Shown in pieces: positions 12,123-23,500 of a stretch of 64,000 nt of DNA. The stretch covers positions 4,650,001-4,714,000 of the forward strand of contig NW_025408667.1 in assembly GCF_020360975.1 (NCBI RefSeq), given 5' to 3'. Numbering within the stretch: position 1 is the first letter of the stretch; every line of letters begins with the position of its first letter. Position numbers and translations under genes: made by a program. The notes under the pieces were generated by a model that was not told the DNA's origin, did not search any database, and was given only the letters and a program-made list of their open reading frames with translations. The stretch is from Hirsutella rhossiliensis (lineage: Eukaryota > Ascomycota > Sordariomycetes > Hypocreales > Ophiocordycipitaceae).

Positions 12123-12608
12123 TCTCGCGAAGAGAGATGCAAGAAGTGCATATAAAATACATAAAGGTAAAATTAGAAGTAAGGGGTCGGATAGGCAGGG
12201 CAGAGAGATTTAATTCTTACGGGAGCAGTAATAAAGGTAGGGGAGTGATTGTTATATTGCCTTAATAGTCCTTCTTTCCTCTATCTAACGCCCCTCTTTA
12301 TACCCGTCTAGCATCTCGATTAATAAAGAAGATCCTACTTAAAGAAGCTACTAATATCCTTTTAACTACCGAGCTTTTTGCCGGTTTTTCCCCTCCTTTC
12401 TAGCCGTTGCCGTTACATCCGTCTTATCTCTCGCTACCTCTATAAGAAGCTATCGCTACTTCTGCTTCCCCTTATGCCCCTACCTTCCTTTCTATACCTT
12501 TTTTTAGCTCCTTCTTCCTTCTTTTATACCGGGTGTTTTTAGCTTCCTTAGTCCCTCGTGCTAAGGGATATCTCCGAGAACTACGAAATTAGGCCACGCT
12601 TCGCGATA
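12123..12608 (-). mobile_element. Solo LTR of Copia F family (S2)
   Basis: This 486-bp copy starts TCTCGCGAAGAG and ends CTTCGCGATA, with the 5-bp TSD ATAGT (12118-12122, 12609-12613). It keeps many CA and TG dinucleotides, so it is the least RIP-decayed copy of this LTR in the window and the best guide to its original sequence. Confidence 0.93.
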
Positions 12609-13533
12609 ATAGTATATAGCTATAACCGCGTTCTTTTAGGATTACGAATAGACCTAACTATTAGTTATTTAGCTAAGTAGTTAGAGCGTTTATAGCGAAG
12701 CCTTTCTTACTAAGAAAAACTTAGTTACCGATAGTAAAGTTAGTTAGTTATTATTTTCTATTAGCCTATTCCTTCTAACGTTCTTAAGCGGCGGTAGTAG
12801 TACTCCTAGTATCTTCCTAGGTTTCCTAGGCGGTCTATATAAGTTCCCTAGCTCTAGCGGCGGGTCTAGTAGTAGCGGTCTTATTAGTTAAGGGTAGTAG
12901 TAGGGGGTTTTAGATATCTCGGCCTAGGGCTACTTTTAACGGTACTATATCGATAGAAGAGTACTAAGATAAGTTATAGGCGAAGTCGAGAGCAGGTAGT
13001 AAGGAACTCTAGTTATCTTAATACTTTATTATATAGAATTATAGCTTTTAATCTATATATTAATTTATAACTTCTATACCCCCTTAGGTTTAAAGGTATA
13101 AGGAGCTTTTATAACTATACTTTATTCTTATAAGCTAGTTAATCTCTATAAGGAAGGTAGAAATAAACTATCTAGTATTATTAGAAATCTATATAAGGGG
13201 CATACTAAAGAAATAATAAAGGTAGTAAAAGTAGCGGCTAGCTAAGACTTCTACTATATCGTTTTTCTTTCTTAGGAGTATAGCGATAATCTAGCTTAGC
13301 TTATAAATAAAGGTCTAAATATAGTTATATCTATAACGGTCTTTTAGTATATTAATCCTATTATATTTAATATACTCTTAAATAGAAGTTAGTATAGGTA
13401 GTAGATAAAGTAGTCTAAGGGTCTTATCTTAAGGGGTTTTATTATAGCGGTAGTTATAGTAGTTCTAAATATAACGATTAATATCCTCCTTTATCCTTAG
13501 CTAGTAAAAGTATTATTAGAGTAGCTTAATTAC

Positions 13534-13914
13534 TTTGACGGGCAAGATCACACCCCTGTGGACATCAGCCCGTTGGAGGGATGAGACCCCTGGCACCCCC
13601 CCCCCTCTCCAACTTTCTTCCAAGTGTACTTAAAGGCGTCACAAAGACCTCGATCATCTGATCAGGCATGATCCTCAATCACAGTCAATTCAAATTTTTG
13701 TTTTTCCCCTTCAAAGCAGATGCCGCCAGTTGCGCGACTCTAGCAGAAACGAAGAGGCATGGAGTAAAGAAATCTCTAAGACTCGCATTTATAACCCAAA
13801 GCCCATAGAGCTATATGAAGACCAAGTGATCAGATGATTGCGCAGTCAATTGCTCTGCTAATCCTTTGCCACGTGCTGCGCGTGCTTTGGGTGTGTGCCC
13901 TCGTCCCCGTCAAA
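13534..13914. mobile_element. MITE-like 381-bp element, not RIP-mutated
   Basis: The termini are TTTGACGGG and CCCGTCAAA. The inverted repeat extends imperfectly inward to CACACCC/GGGTGTG. A 4-bp duplication, TTAC, flanks it (13530-13533, 13915-13918). A 12-bp subterminal inverted repeat, ATCATCTGATCA (13653-13664) and TGATCAGATGAT (13827-13838), lies inside, and an E-box-like CACGTG is at 13870. CA and TG occur at normal frequency, in sharp contrast to the Gypsy C around it. There is no coding capacity. Its length is near the lower limit for RIP, or it arrived after RIP. The 4-bp duplication does not point clearly to one superfamily. Confidence is high for a mobile insertion, moderate for the class. 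Confidence 0.75.
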
Positions 13915-16900
13915 TTACCTTATTCTATCTAGTATAAGTAAAGATCTAAGGATTATAGGCTTCGCGAATAAGCGCGGTCTAAAGAAACGTCTACTTATCT
14001 AAGGTCTAGGCTAGTATAATTAGGTATATTTTATAGGTACCGAGGTCTTAAAAGAGGTTCTTTTAGCGGATTAATAAAATAAGTTTAGCTTCCTTTAAGA
14101 CTAAGTTTAGGTCTAGTTCTAGGCGGTCTTAATCGGGCGTTTACTATATCCCTTAGTCTTCTAGGGTCTATAAGGCACTCGTAGCCCTTAGAACTAATAG
14201 TCTAGTAAGCTTAGGTTTAAGACTAAAGTTCTAAGGGGGTAGGTAGCCGGCGGCTATAGGGTTTAGAGAGTCGGTCGTAAAGCTTAGCCTTTCTAAAGGG
14301 ATTAAGGTTACTATATATTCCTTAGCTTCCTAGGCCTTTATAGTAAGAAGCTTAGCTATCTTCCTAGAGAGGGTATCGGCGACTATATTTAGTCGACTAA
14401 GGCGGTAAAGGAAACGGATATTAAACTAAGTAAGAAAGTTAAACTATTTAATCTATTATACTAAGAGTAAGCGCTTTATAGAGAAATAGACTAAGGCTTT
14501 ATAGTCGGTAATTATATCGAACCTTTAGCCTAAGAGCTCTAAGTAAAAGTGCTTTAGACTTTATATAACGGCTAAGAGCTCTTAATCTTAGATTAAGTAA
14601 GCTTACTTAACTAGGGTTATAGTCCTAGAGAAGAATTTAATAGGCTTCTAGGTCTAATTAGGCTATTCCTACTATAGAATACTAGCTATAGCATTCTAGG
14701 AGGCATCGGTCTTTAGTTAGGTCGGTAGTTTTAGTTTAAAGAAAGCAAGGACTAAGGCTTCGATAGCTAAGCGCTTAAGTTAATTAAATACTTTATATTA
14801 CTCCGGGCCTATTATAAAGGTAATATCCTTCTTAAGTAACTAGTTTAAGGGTTCTATTACCCCTAAGCTATAGTAGTAGAAAATATAAATAAAGTTATAT
14901 AAGCTAATAAATAATTAAATCGCGGTATAGTCTTAGAGGTCCTTAAAAATTTAGTTTTATATTAATCGAACTTTCTAAGGGTCGATACTAAGGCCTATAC
15001 CGACTTTAAGTAGAACGCTAAGGTAGTTAACCTTAGTTATATTAAATCTAGACTTCTTAATATCTCCTTAGAGGTTAGCTTAATAGAGTTACTAGATTAC
15101 TTTTTAATAGTCTTTTTAGTAGTCTTTTTCTTTATCTAAGTAAATTAGGACGTTATCTATATAGGCGCTAGTATACTAGTCGAGGAGATTATAAAGCTAT
15201 GCGTTAATAAACTATTAAAACTAAGCGGGACCTACCTTTAAACTAAATAAGAGGACTTTCTAGTAGAAAGTTCTAAAATAAGTATAAAAAGCAGTTAAAT
15301 ACTTAGAGTTAGGGTCTATATAAAGATAGTAGAAGGCCTAGATTATATCGATCTTTATAAAGCATTAAGCTTTATAGTAACTAAAAGTAGTACCTTTAAT
15401 AGATAGAGCGGGCGTAATATAACTTTTAAGATAATTATTTATTTAACGGTAGTTAATATAAAAGCAGCGGGCGGTTATATTTAGTTTTAAAGTAAAGAGG
15501 ATAAATATAGTAAATAGACTTAAATTAGGCTTAATAAAGTCTATCTCTTAAAGGTAATCGATAGTCTCTTTCTTTAAAGGTAGATACTTAATAGGTATAT
15601 AGTATAATAAGGGTCCTATTAGTAAAAGAGGCTTTTTAAGCTTTAGGACTATATCGTAACTAGGTTAGCTTAAAGGTAGGGTATAGGCCTCTTTCTTTAA
15701 AAAGAATCCCTTTAGATAGGTAAGCTAGGGTAGTAGACGACTATAGATATAAGTAATATACTTAGGGTCTTCTCCTTAAGAGAACGGAATACTTTATCCT
15801 TAGTAGGTCTTTTAATCTATAAAGACTTTAGTAATAGTTTGAGTACTAAGGACGGTCTAGTTAAGGCCGGAGCTTAGCTTAAGCTAGACTAGATCCTAGG
15901 GTATTAACGGTTTAAGTTCGTTCTACTATTTAAATCTCTTATAAGACTTTACTTAGTAGACTAAGGCGTTAATTAAAGCTTAATCTTTAAAGGCTTAGAC
16001 TAAGGTAATAGAAACGAAGTTAGTAGTAAGGGTAGTCGTAAGCTAAAAATAAATAGACTTCTTAGTAGATAGAGACTTAGACTAAAATAATAGAGACGGA
16101 GTTAGTAACGGGGTTAAGATAGAGGCTAAAGGAGCTTAATTAGAGCGGCGCTAGTTCTTATAGAGGATCTAGTAGCGTTTCTCCTCTTTCTTAAGTAGGC
16201 GGTTCCGCCTCTTAGCGTTAGCTTAGATCTTAGGGTCGATCTAACCTAAGAGCGGGGCTTAACGAGAGAGCTAGATTATTAAGGAGAACTTAGCGAGGGT
16301 AGGAAGATTATCTAGCTAGATAATTTATCGGGCAGCGTAGTTAAGTAGGAGGCGCTTCTCCTATATCTAAAAAAGACTAATAAAGATATTATAGCTATAC
16401 TTAGCTATATTAAATATCTTATTTATAAACGAATAGCTATTAATAACGAAAGTAGTAACTAGCTATTTCTAGATATAGCTAGCTAGCTTTCTATAAAAGT
16501 CTTAGAGGGGAATTTAACTTAGGAGCTCCTTAATCTAAGCTCTAAGTCTTTAAGCAGCGGACTAAGTAAAGGTTAAGCTAACTAGTAAATAGGTTTTAGC
16601 TTTAGTATTATAAAGGGAGCGGGTAAGTAAGCTTATACTATTTACTTAGACTTAACCTAGTAGAGTATATAACTTACTAGACTTACTTACTATCTATAAT
16701 ACCTTAGGGACTATTAAGGAGTCTTATAATAGTCTTATTTATTTCCCGAATCTTAATTAAAGTCGTTAGTAAGGATAGGGATAGAGGCGATATAGGAGAT
16801 AGTATAGGTATAGTTAGGATACTTATAAGAGAAGTACCTTATTTTTCTATAAATAAAGTAAGTGCTATTATCCTAATAAACCCTTTTCTTATTATTAGTT

Positions 16901-18174
16901 AAAGCTTTACTAGTATTATATAAGGTAATAAGGGTCGAGCTAGACTTATTTAAAGTCTTAGTAGTAGTCTAAGTAGTCTTAGTTAGCGCGCGGCGAGATT
17001 AGTTAAAAGAGTAAGAGTCTTATATTTACCTTATACTCCTCTTTTAATAATAGATAACGTTTTTAATAAACCTATAGAAAACCTTATAGGTTACGGACTT
17101 ATTATAGGTCTTAGTTAAGAGGCTATTATCTAGGTTAGCTAAGATATACTACTATAAGAAAGTCTATAATATCGGTCTTCTTATTTATAGTAAACTAAAG
17201 GCGTTATAAGCGGTAAAGAGCCTTAGAAAGCTTATTTAGATTACTATAGGCGGACTTAAGGGCTTAGATTATCTTTACTACTTTAGAGAAGGGTTAAGTA
17301 TTAAAGGAAAAGTAGGTTTTAAGTGCTTAGTAGGCTTTTCCCTTAAGTAAGTTATATAAATAGACTATCTAGCTATTCTTAGTTTAAAAGGTTTATATAT
17401 CTTCGTTAAATTTATTCTTTATACTTAAGATAAAGGAATAGAACTTATCTTTCTTTCCTAAGAACGTCGTAGAGACCTTAATACGCGATTTAGCGGCGTC
17501 GCTATACTTAGGGTTCTTGCCCTTTAAAAAGGGGGCAAAAATAAGCTAGGTAGCTTTACTTATTAGTCGGAAGGCTAGGCTATTTAAGCTAGTAAAAGTA
17601 GTTAAGGGCTCTTAGTACTATTAATTTAACTTAATAGATAGAGAGCGTTTATTTAGACGGGCTATTAAAGCTATAATCTATTCCCTTATCTTATAAATAA
17701 GAGCGTCTTAAGGGCTTAGGGCAGCTATAGCTACTATTTTAAATTTAGTAGCTTAGCTAGTAAGCTAGGTAGAACGGCGAGGCTAATCTAAGGGTAGGGC
17801 TTCCTTAGATATTATAGTCTTAAGGTTAAGGTCTAGGGTTAGAAATAATACTACGCGGAATTATAGTTAGATGCCTATATAAGTAAGGACGGTCGGAGGT
17901 TAAATAAAACGAATCCTTTAGTTAGAACGGTTAGTTAAATAACTATATATATATATAGTCTTTATTAAAACGGTTAGTCGGACGACTATATATATATATA
18001 GTCTTAGTCGGAATAAATATAATCTTAGCCTTAAGGATTACTTAGTCGGTAGTCGAAGTCTTAGTCGGAACGGTTAGAATAGATATACTAGATTTATATT
18101 AAGCGCGTATAACGTAAAAGCTTAGTACTTATATACTTAATTACTAGTAAGCGATCTTATTAAGCTTTAAGTAG

Positions 18175-18431
18175 TATTACGGCTAGGTATATATAAGCCT
18201 TAACGTCTATAAAGATATATTAGTACTATAAATAAAGACTTAAAGCTAAGGAGTAAGAAAGAAAGACTAGACTATATAACTAAGCTAGCCCTTATATATA
18301 TATATATAAGGTTACCTTAGTAGCGCTTAGGTAAGTATAAGGTTATATATAAGTATATAATACTACTTAGGTATATAATACTAGTAAGGTTTTATATTAG
18401 TATCTCTATACTAGCGCGTAAGGTTATAATA
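18175..18431 (-). repeat. Gypsy C 5' LTR (right)
   Basis: This 257-bp LTR begins TATTACGGCTAGG and ends GGTTATAATA. The TSD CCTTA follows directly. It differs from the left copy largely by C/T and G/A changes. Confidence 0.92.
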
Positions 18432-20261
18432 CCTTACTATAATAAATATAGTTATAACTTAGTTTCCTACCTTTAAAGCACTACTTTGCTTTTAGTATAT
18501 TAATAAGGTAGTTCTATAGTACTATTAACCTAACTTTATATAAAAGAGTAGCTAACTAAGTAGTTAAGTAAAAGATATATAAAACGAATTCTATTAATTT
18601 TAGTACTTAATTATAGATTCGCTAACTAAAGCGGTATATAAAAAGCAGTTAGCTAAATTTAAGGTTAAGTATACTAAAAGCTACCCTTAAGCGGTTAGGT
18701 ATATTAAGCTATACTAGCTAGAGCTATATAAAGAAAGAATTATAAAAGTATAGTTAGATAGGCACTTATACTTTAGTAATATAGCTACCTTAAGGTAGTT
18801 CGCTAAGGCTTATACTATAATTTAAGGCTAACGTTTACTCCCTAAGGCTAAAGGAATTTACTTATTAATTAAATTATATATTAAGATATTTATATTCGAC
18901 CTCTTTAACTCTTAGTAAGCTATATAGTATATAATTACTAACTAACTAAAGGAGCTAAATTATATATAAGTATCTTAGTAGATATAGATACCTTTAGATA
19001 TCTCTAAAGGAATATTCGAGGCTATATATAGTTAGGTATTATACTAGGCCCTACGTAGAGTATAAGAGTAATAGTAGTTACTTTTAGCGCCTTTAAAATC
19101 TCCTTATAGTTAATCTTTTACTTCCTTATATAAACTACTATACTCTTATACCTTAAAGAAACTTAAGGATATAAAGTAGTGCCTTTTACTTAAGTATTTT
19201 TATCTTTACTAGAACCTAAGATAGGGTATAGATCGGCTATAACCTATACTTAAACTATATTAAGTCCTAAAGTAAGGTTCTTAAATAACTAGCTAGTCTA
19301 AAACGAGTACTAAACGAGAACCCTATAGATTTAAAATTATCTAGTTTAGTAAGAAAGCTCCCTATATATATAGTAGATATTACTAAGTTAGTTATATAAG
19401 GTTCTTAAGAGTATACCCTCTAAGGTTCTAAGAGTTACTTATAAAGGTAGTACTAGTAAAGCTAGTCTTATAGCTAGATATAGTATTAGTTACTATTCTA
19501 GCTTTTACTAATCCTCCCCTAAGTATTCCGGCGGTTTAAGGGGTATTATTACTTAGGGCTATACTAGATCCTCTTATAGAAGCTATTTAGCGCTCTCCTA
19601 CTACTAAACTAACCCTATCTATACTACCCTTAGTCTTACCTACTATATAAGAGTCCCTTATAACTCTCTACTCTCTTATCGTCCTAGATAGTCTAGTTAA
19701 AACTATACTAAGCTCTATTAAAAGAGAGCTATACTATTTACGGGAGCCCCCTCTCGATTTACTACTAAGGTATAACTCGCTATAAGCTATATATAAAAGA
19801 TACGTTGCTATAAAGAGCGTATAGTATATAGCATAGCCTACTAGTAATATTACGACTAATTAATAATATTATAGGGCGATAAGGCTCCTACTTAGGTATA
19901 ATAAGTAGAGTTATAAGTAGTGTTTAGACTATAAATAGATATCTAAGCGCTATATTAGCTTAATAGGATTAAGAGAATAAATAAAAGAAGAGATAATAGC
20001 GTATTTAGATTAAAGTATAGTAAAGGATAAACGTATTAAAACCTAAGTAGTTAAAGAGATAGAAGATAATTTACTAGTAAATAAGAGAAGAGGCGTAAAA
20101 GATATATAAAAGAGCGTTAAAAGGGATAATAAAGAGTAAAAAGCCTTATATTCGACCACCGGCTTAGTAGAATAGTATATTATAGTTAAACTATAAATAA
20201 TTTATACTTTATAGCTCTTTAATATAGACTATAGACCTAGGAATATACCTATAAGTTTACT

Positions 20262-20347
20262 ATTTTATAGGCTAATAATATCTATAGTTCTTAGTAGCGT
20301 ACCTAAGCGTATAATTTTATTTAGGCGCCCGGGCGCCTATATATTAG
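20262..20347 (-). repeat. MULE right terminal inverted repeat
   Basis: This is the reverse complement of the left TIR, including GGCGCCCGGGCGCC at 20325-20338. The final bases AGCGG of the TIR tip lie at 27289-27293 because Gypsy B1 inserted only 5 bp from the end of the MULE and duplicated ATTAG. Confidence 0.87.
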
Positions 20348-20533
20348 TATAAGAGTCTTTAACTATTATAGGTAATAGGCTTAGGCCGCGGCCTAAGCCG
20401 TGTAGTTACGTACGGAGGGCCGGATCCTATAAGTATAGGGGCGGGCCAGCCGCGCATAAAAGAGCTTTATATAGCTTATTAACATTATCCTATAGACGGC
20501 ACCTACGTATACGCCTCTGCCTACTCCGTAATA
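20348..20533 (+). repeat. Gypsy B1 5' LTR
   Basis: This 186-bp LTR begins TATAAGAGTC and ends CTCCGTAATA. It includes a GC-rich inverted repeat, GGCTTAGGCCGCGGCCTAAGCC, at about 20382-20403. It has the same length as the 3' LTR of B2 (42112-42297). Confidence 0.92.
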
Positions 20534-20559
20534 GTATAAGCTATTAACTAATAGATCTA

Positions 20560-23500
20560 ATAAATATCTCCCCGGAAAGGGTGCCGCTTCCCTAAGGGAG
20601 CACCCCGCTACCCCCTAGGCGGATAGGAAGTATTATAGCTATCCTAGAAGCGATTAGAAGCGCGACGGCTAGCGAGAAGAACGAGGTTCTCGCTATACTA
20701 GGGGAGCCGTTTACGAGACTAGCGTTAACCCCTACGACCTTAGCAATACCGGTTACGGCGGCGGCACCACTAATACGGAAGCCGCTTCCCTAGCCGACTT
20801 AGGATAGTAAGCCTAAGTCCTTCTACTTCTTCCTTAGTCGGCTATAGACGAAGTTTATAATAAATAAGAAATAGGGCCTAAACGGCTATCGTAATATAGC
20901 GTAGTACTCGCTCCTCTATATACTGCCGGAGCCCTAGATATAGCGGATCTCTAGATTCTAGGATAAGGGCGGCCCTAGAGGCAGACGCGACCTATAAGAC
21001 TTCTTCTAACACCTTATATATACGTTCGGCAACGTATAGGAGCGGGAGAAGGCGTAGGATAGGCTGCGGACCCTTAAGTAGAGGGACGGGCAGACCTTTA
21101 GCGAATTCCTCCCTAACTTCGAAGAGACGCTCTTACGAGTAGTAGGAACTACGGTATAGGAAGATAGCGCGAAGCTTATATAGTTACGGAACTCGATTAC
21201 GCTAGCCCTATAAGAGCTGCTTATCCCTATAATTATACCTACTAACTATAGCGAGTACGTAAGCCGGTTAATAAAGGTAGTATAGGGCTATAAGTAGACG
21301 CCGCGTTTCTAAAAGCTTTATAAGCGTATACTATATAGCGGTAACGGGATCACCGCCCCTCTATAAGAGGAATAGCCGACTATCGATATTAACGGAGACA
21401 CCTTAATATCGGCTACCTATATAGACCGAGCTAAACGCGGTAAGAAGTTATCTTTAAATATCCCCTATACTATCCCGCTCTCTAAGTAGCGGGCGAAGTA
21501 GGTAACGAGCGAGGAAATTAGGAAAAGGAAGGCTAACGGCCGCTGCCTACGTTACGGCGCGTCTATATACTTTATATTAAAATGCCCCTTCCTTTTAGCT
21601 AAGCGGCCTATAGTAGTTCGAGTAGCGAAGATAGAACCGCTCCTTGCCTTAGACGACGAAGAGGACTCCGCTCCCTTAAGCCTAGAGGAAAAAGAGTAGC
21701 TCCGGAGCAAAGACGGGCTCCGGAGCCTTAATTACTAGCACTAGTAAAGGAGAAAGAGGAATTATCCGCCTATATAGAAGAGGAGCCTACTTTAATATAG
21801 GTTATAATTAATAACTCCTTACCCGTCGCCGCCCTTATAGACGAGGGCTGCTAGTACTACGCTATAGTTAACGAGGCGCTTATATAAGAGATATAAGTAC
21901 CGGTAGAAAAGATCGCCCTAAGGCGAGTAAAGGGCGCCTTAAGCGCGATAAAGGGTACGGTAATTAAGGGTATTATATAGCTAGCTATAGAGGTCGACGG
22001 TTGCCGTAAGCTTATTATAGCCTATATAATCCCTTAACTAGAGTTTCCCTTAATCCTTAGGAAACCCTAGTTATTATATACGGAGTTATACTCGGTTCTA
22101 TACTAAAAGAAGCTATAGTTTAGGCCTACGTAACGGTAGGTCCGCTACGACGACGGTTCTATAGGCGTAGGACTAAGCGTGCGAGCTTTATGCTCGGCAT
22201 AAGAAGTCCTTACCTCTATCTTTATAAGAACCGTGCGACGGTTAGAGCGGGAGGAAGGCTAGGCAGCGGCTAACGTAGCGGTCTACGTAGTTAGCCTAGC
22301 AGATATCGATAAGGCCCTCTAGGCAAAGAAGCCAAAGTCGCCCTCTAAGCTACGGTAGTAGATACCGGAGCGCTTTTACGACCTCCTACCGCTATTTAAG
22401 TCCTAGGAAGCGGATAAGCTTAACCTATATAAGCCGGGGGTAGACTATAAGATCGTACTCTATACCGATAAGAAGGGGCAGGAACTGCCCGTACCGTTTA
22501 GACCGCTATATAGTATATTATACGCGGAACTACTAGTGCTAAAGAAGACGCTAAGGGACCTCTTAGATAAGGGTTTTATTTAAGTAAGTAGCTCTAAAGT
22601 AGGAGCGCCGGTCCTATTCGTGCGTAAACTAAGGGGCGGGATATAGTTTTATTATAACTATAGGGCTCTAAACGTAATTACGAGGCCGGACCGCTACCCC
22701 TTACCCCTAATCTTAGATACGCTCTATAACCTTTCGAAGGCGAAGTAGTTTACGAAGCTAGATATAAAATAGGCGTTCTATAAGGTATAGATCTTAGAGG
22801 GTAACGAGTAGAAGACGGCGTTCTATATATATTACGGCTTATTTAAGTAGCTTATAACGCCCTTTAGCCTCTTAGGAGCGCCCGCTACCTTCTAGCGTTA
22901 TATTAATAACGTGCTTCGGGACTTCCTCGATAAGTTCGCCTCTATATATATAGATAATATCCTTATCTATACGAGCGGCTCCTACGAGGACTATATATAG
23001 AAAGTATAGAGGGTCCTAGAGCGCCTCTAACTTTATAGGCTCTACCTTAACTTAGATAAGTACGAATTTAGGGTTAAGAGGGTTAAGTACCTAGGCTTTA
23101 TTATCTACGCCGGCGTAGGCATATAAGCGGATCCCGTAAAGATCTAGGCGATTTAGGACTAGGCTGCCCTAACTATATAGATAGGCGTACGGAGCTTCCT
23201 TAGGTTCGCGAACTATTATAGGATATTTATTAAGGGCTTCTCCTATATTATAATGCCCTTAAACGAGATTACCGGGAAGCGGACCGCTTTTTACTAGGGG
23301 CCTATATAGGAAGGAGCGTTCCGCACGCTTAAGGACCTATTCTCTTAAGCCCCGGTATTACTTTAGTAGGACTTCGACCGGTCTGCGTTAGTTAAAGTAG
23401 ACTATAGCGGCTAGGTACTCGGAGGAACGCTCTCCTAGGAGGTAGATAGGCGGAAGCAACCGGTAGCGTTCTACTCCCGTAAGCTAACCTTAGCGGAGCG

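Larger units (their letters stand above)
11656..18174 (-). pseudogene. Gypsy C gag-pol remnant
   Basis: The reverse transcriptase motif is read on the minus strand at about 15130-15170 as AYIDNVLIYL, from the Gypsy consensus YIDDVLIYS; the second catalytic Asp is now Asn through G-to-A. RNase H and integrase should follow to the left and Gag to the right, but I did not identify individual motifs there. The region is interrupted by the two nested insertions, and stop codons are TAA/TAG throughout. A short minus-strand open stretch at 11956-12162 runs out of the solo LTR into this region and is a leftover of the frame. Confidence 0.82.
11397..18431 (-). mobile_element. Gypsy C, full-length RIP-decayed LTR retrotransposon
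   Basis: A minus-strand Ty3/Gypsy element, 7035 bp in place, with the 5-bp TSD CCTTA (11392-11396, 18432-18436). The LTRs at 11397-11655 and 18175-18431 begin TATTA and end TAATA (from TGTTA...TAACA). The polypurine tract is the complement of CTATCCCCTATCT just inside the left LTR. It contains a Copia F solo LTR (12123-12608) and the 381-bp MITE-like element (13534-13914). Without these and their TSDs it is about 6.16 kb. A solo LTR of the same family lies at 28464-28720. Confidence 0.93.
10560..20200 (+). pseudogene. MULE transposase remnant, split by Gypsy C
   Basis: On the plus strand, 11180-11250 reads LLLDYTYKINKY followed by IPLLDIV, matching the conserved MULE transposase block around the first catalytic Asp (usually DCTYKTN...PLL). 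Further on, 11365-11396 reads PFIVLTNRCL, the second conserved block (usually VLTDRCLA) with the catalytic Asp changed to Asn by one G-to-A step. The frame is cut at CCTTA by Gypsy C and resumes at 18432 with a FPT-KALLCF-YINK pattern, as expected downstream. Stops are TAA/TAG, replacing Gln or Trp codons. The C-terminal part after about 18.7 kb was not resolved. The enzyme would have cut and pasted the element at its TIRs. Confidence 0.85.

Noticed and set aside
11956..12162. 68-codon minus-strand frame
   Set aside because: It spans the border between the solo LTR S2 and Gypsy C, so it is a chimera of two elements and not a gene.
20323..20338. GC palindrome as a terminator or origin
   Set aside because: It lies in the terminal inverted repeat of the MULE, which explains it.
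10336..20347. Assignment of the large TIR element to Tc1/mariner (TA duplication)
   Set aside because: A TA appeared at both ends before Gypsy B1 was removed, but the correct joined flank gives a 9-bp TSD, and the transposase motifs are MULE.
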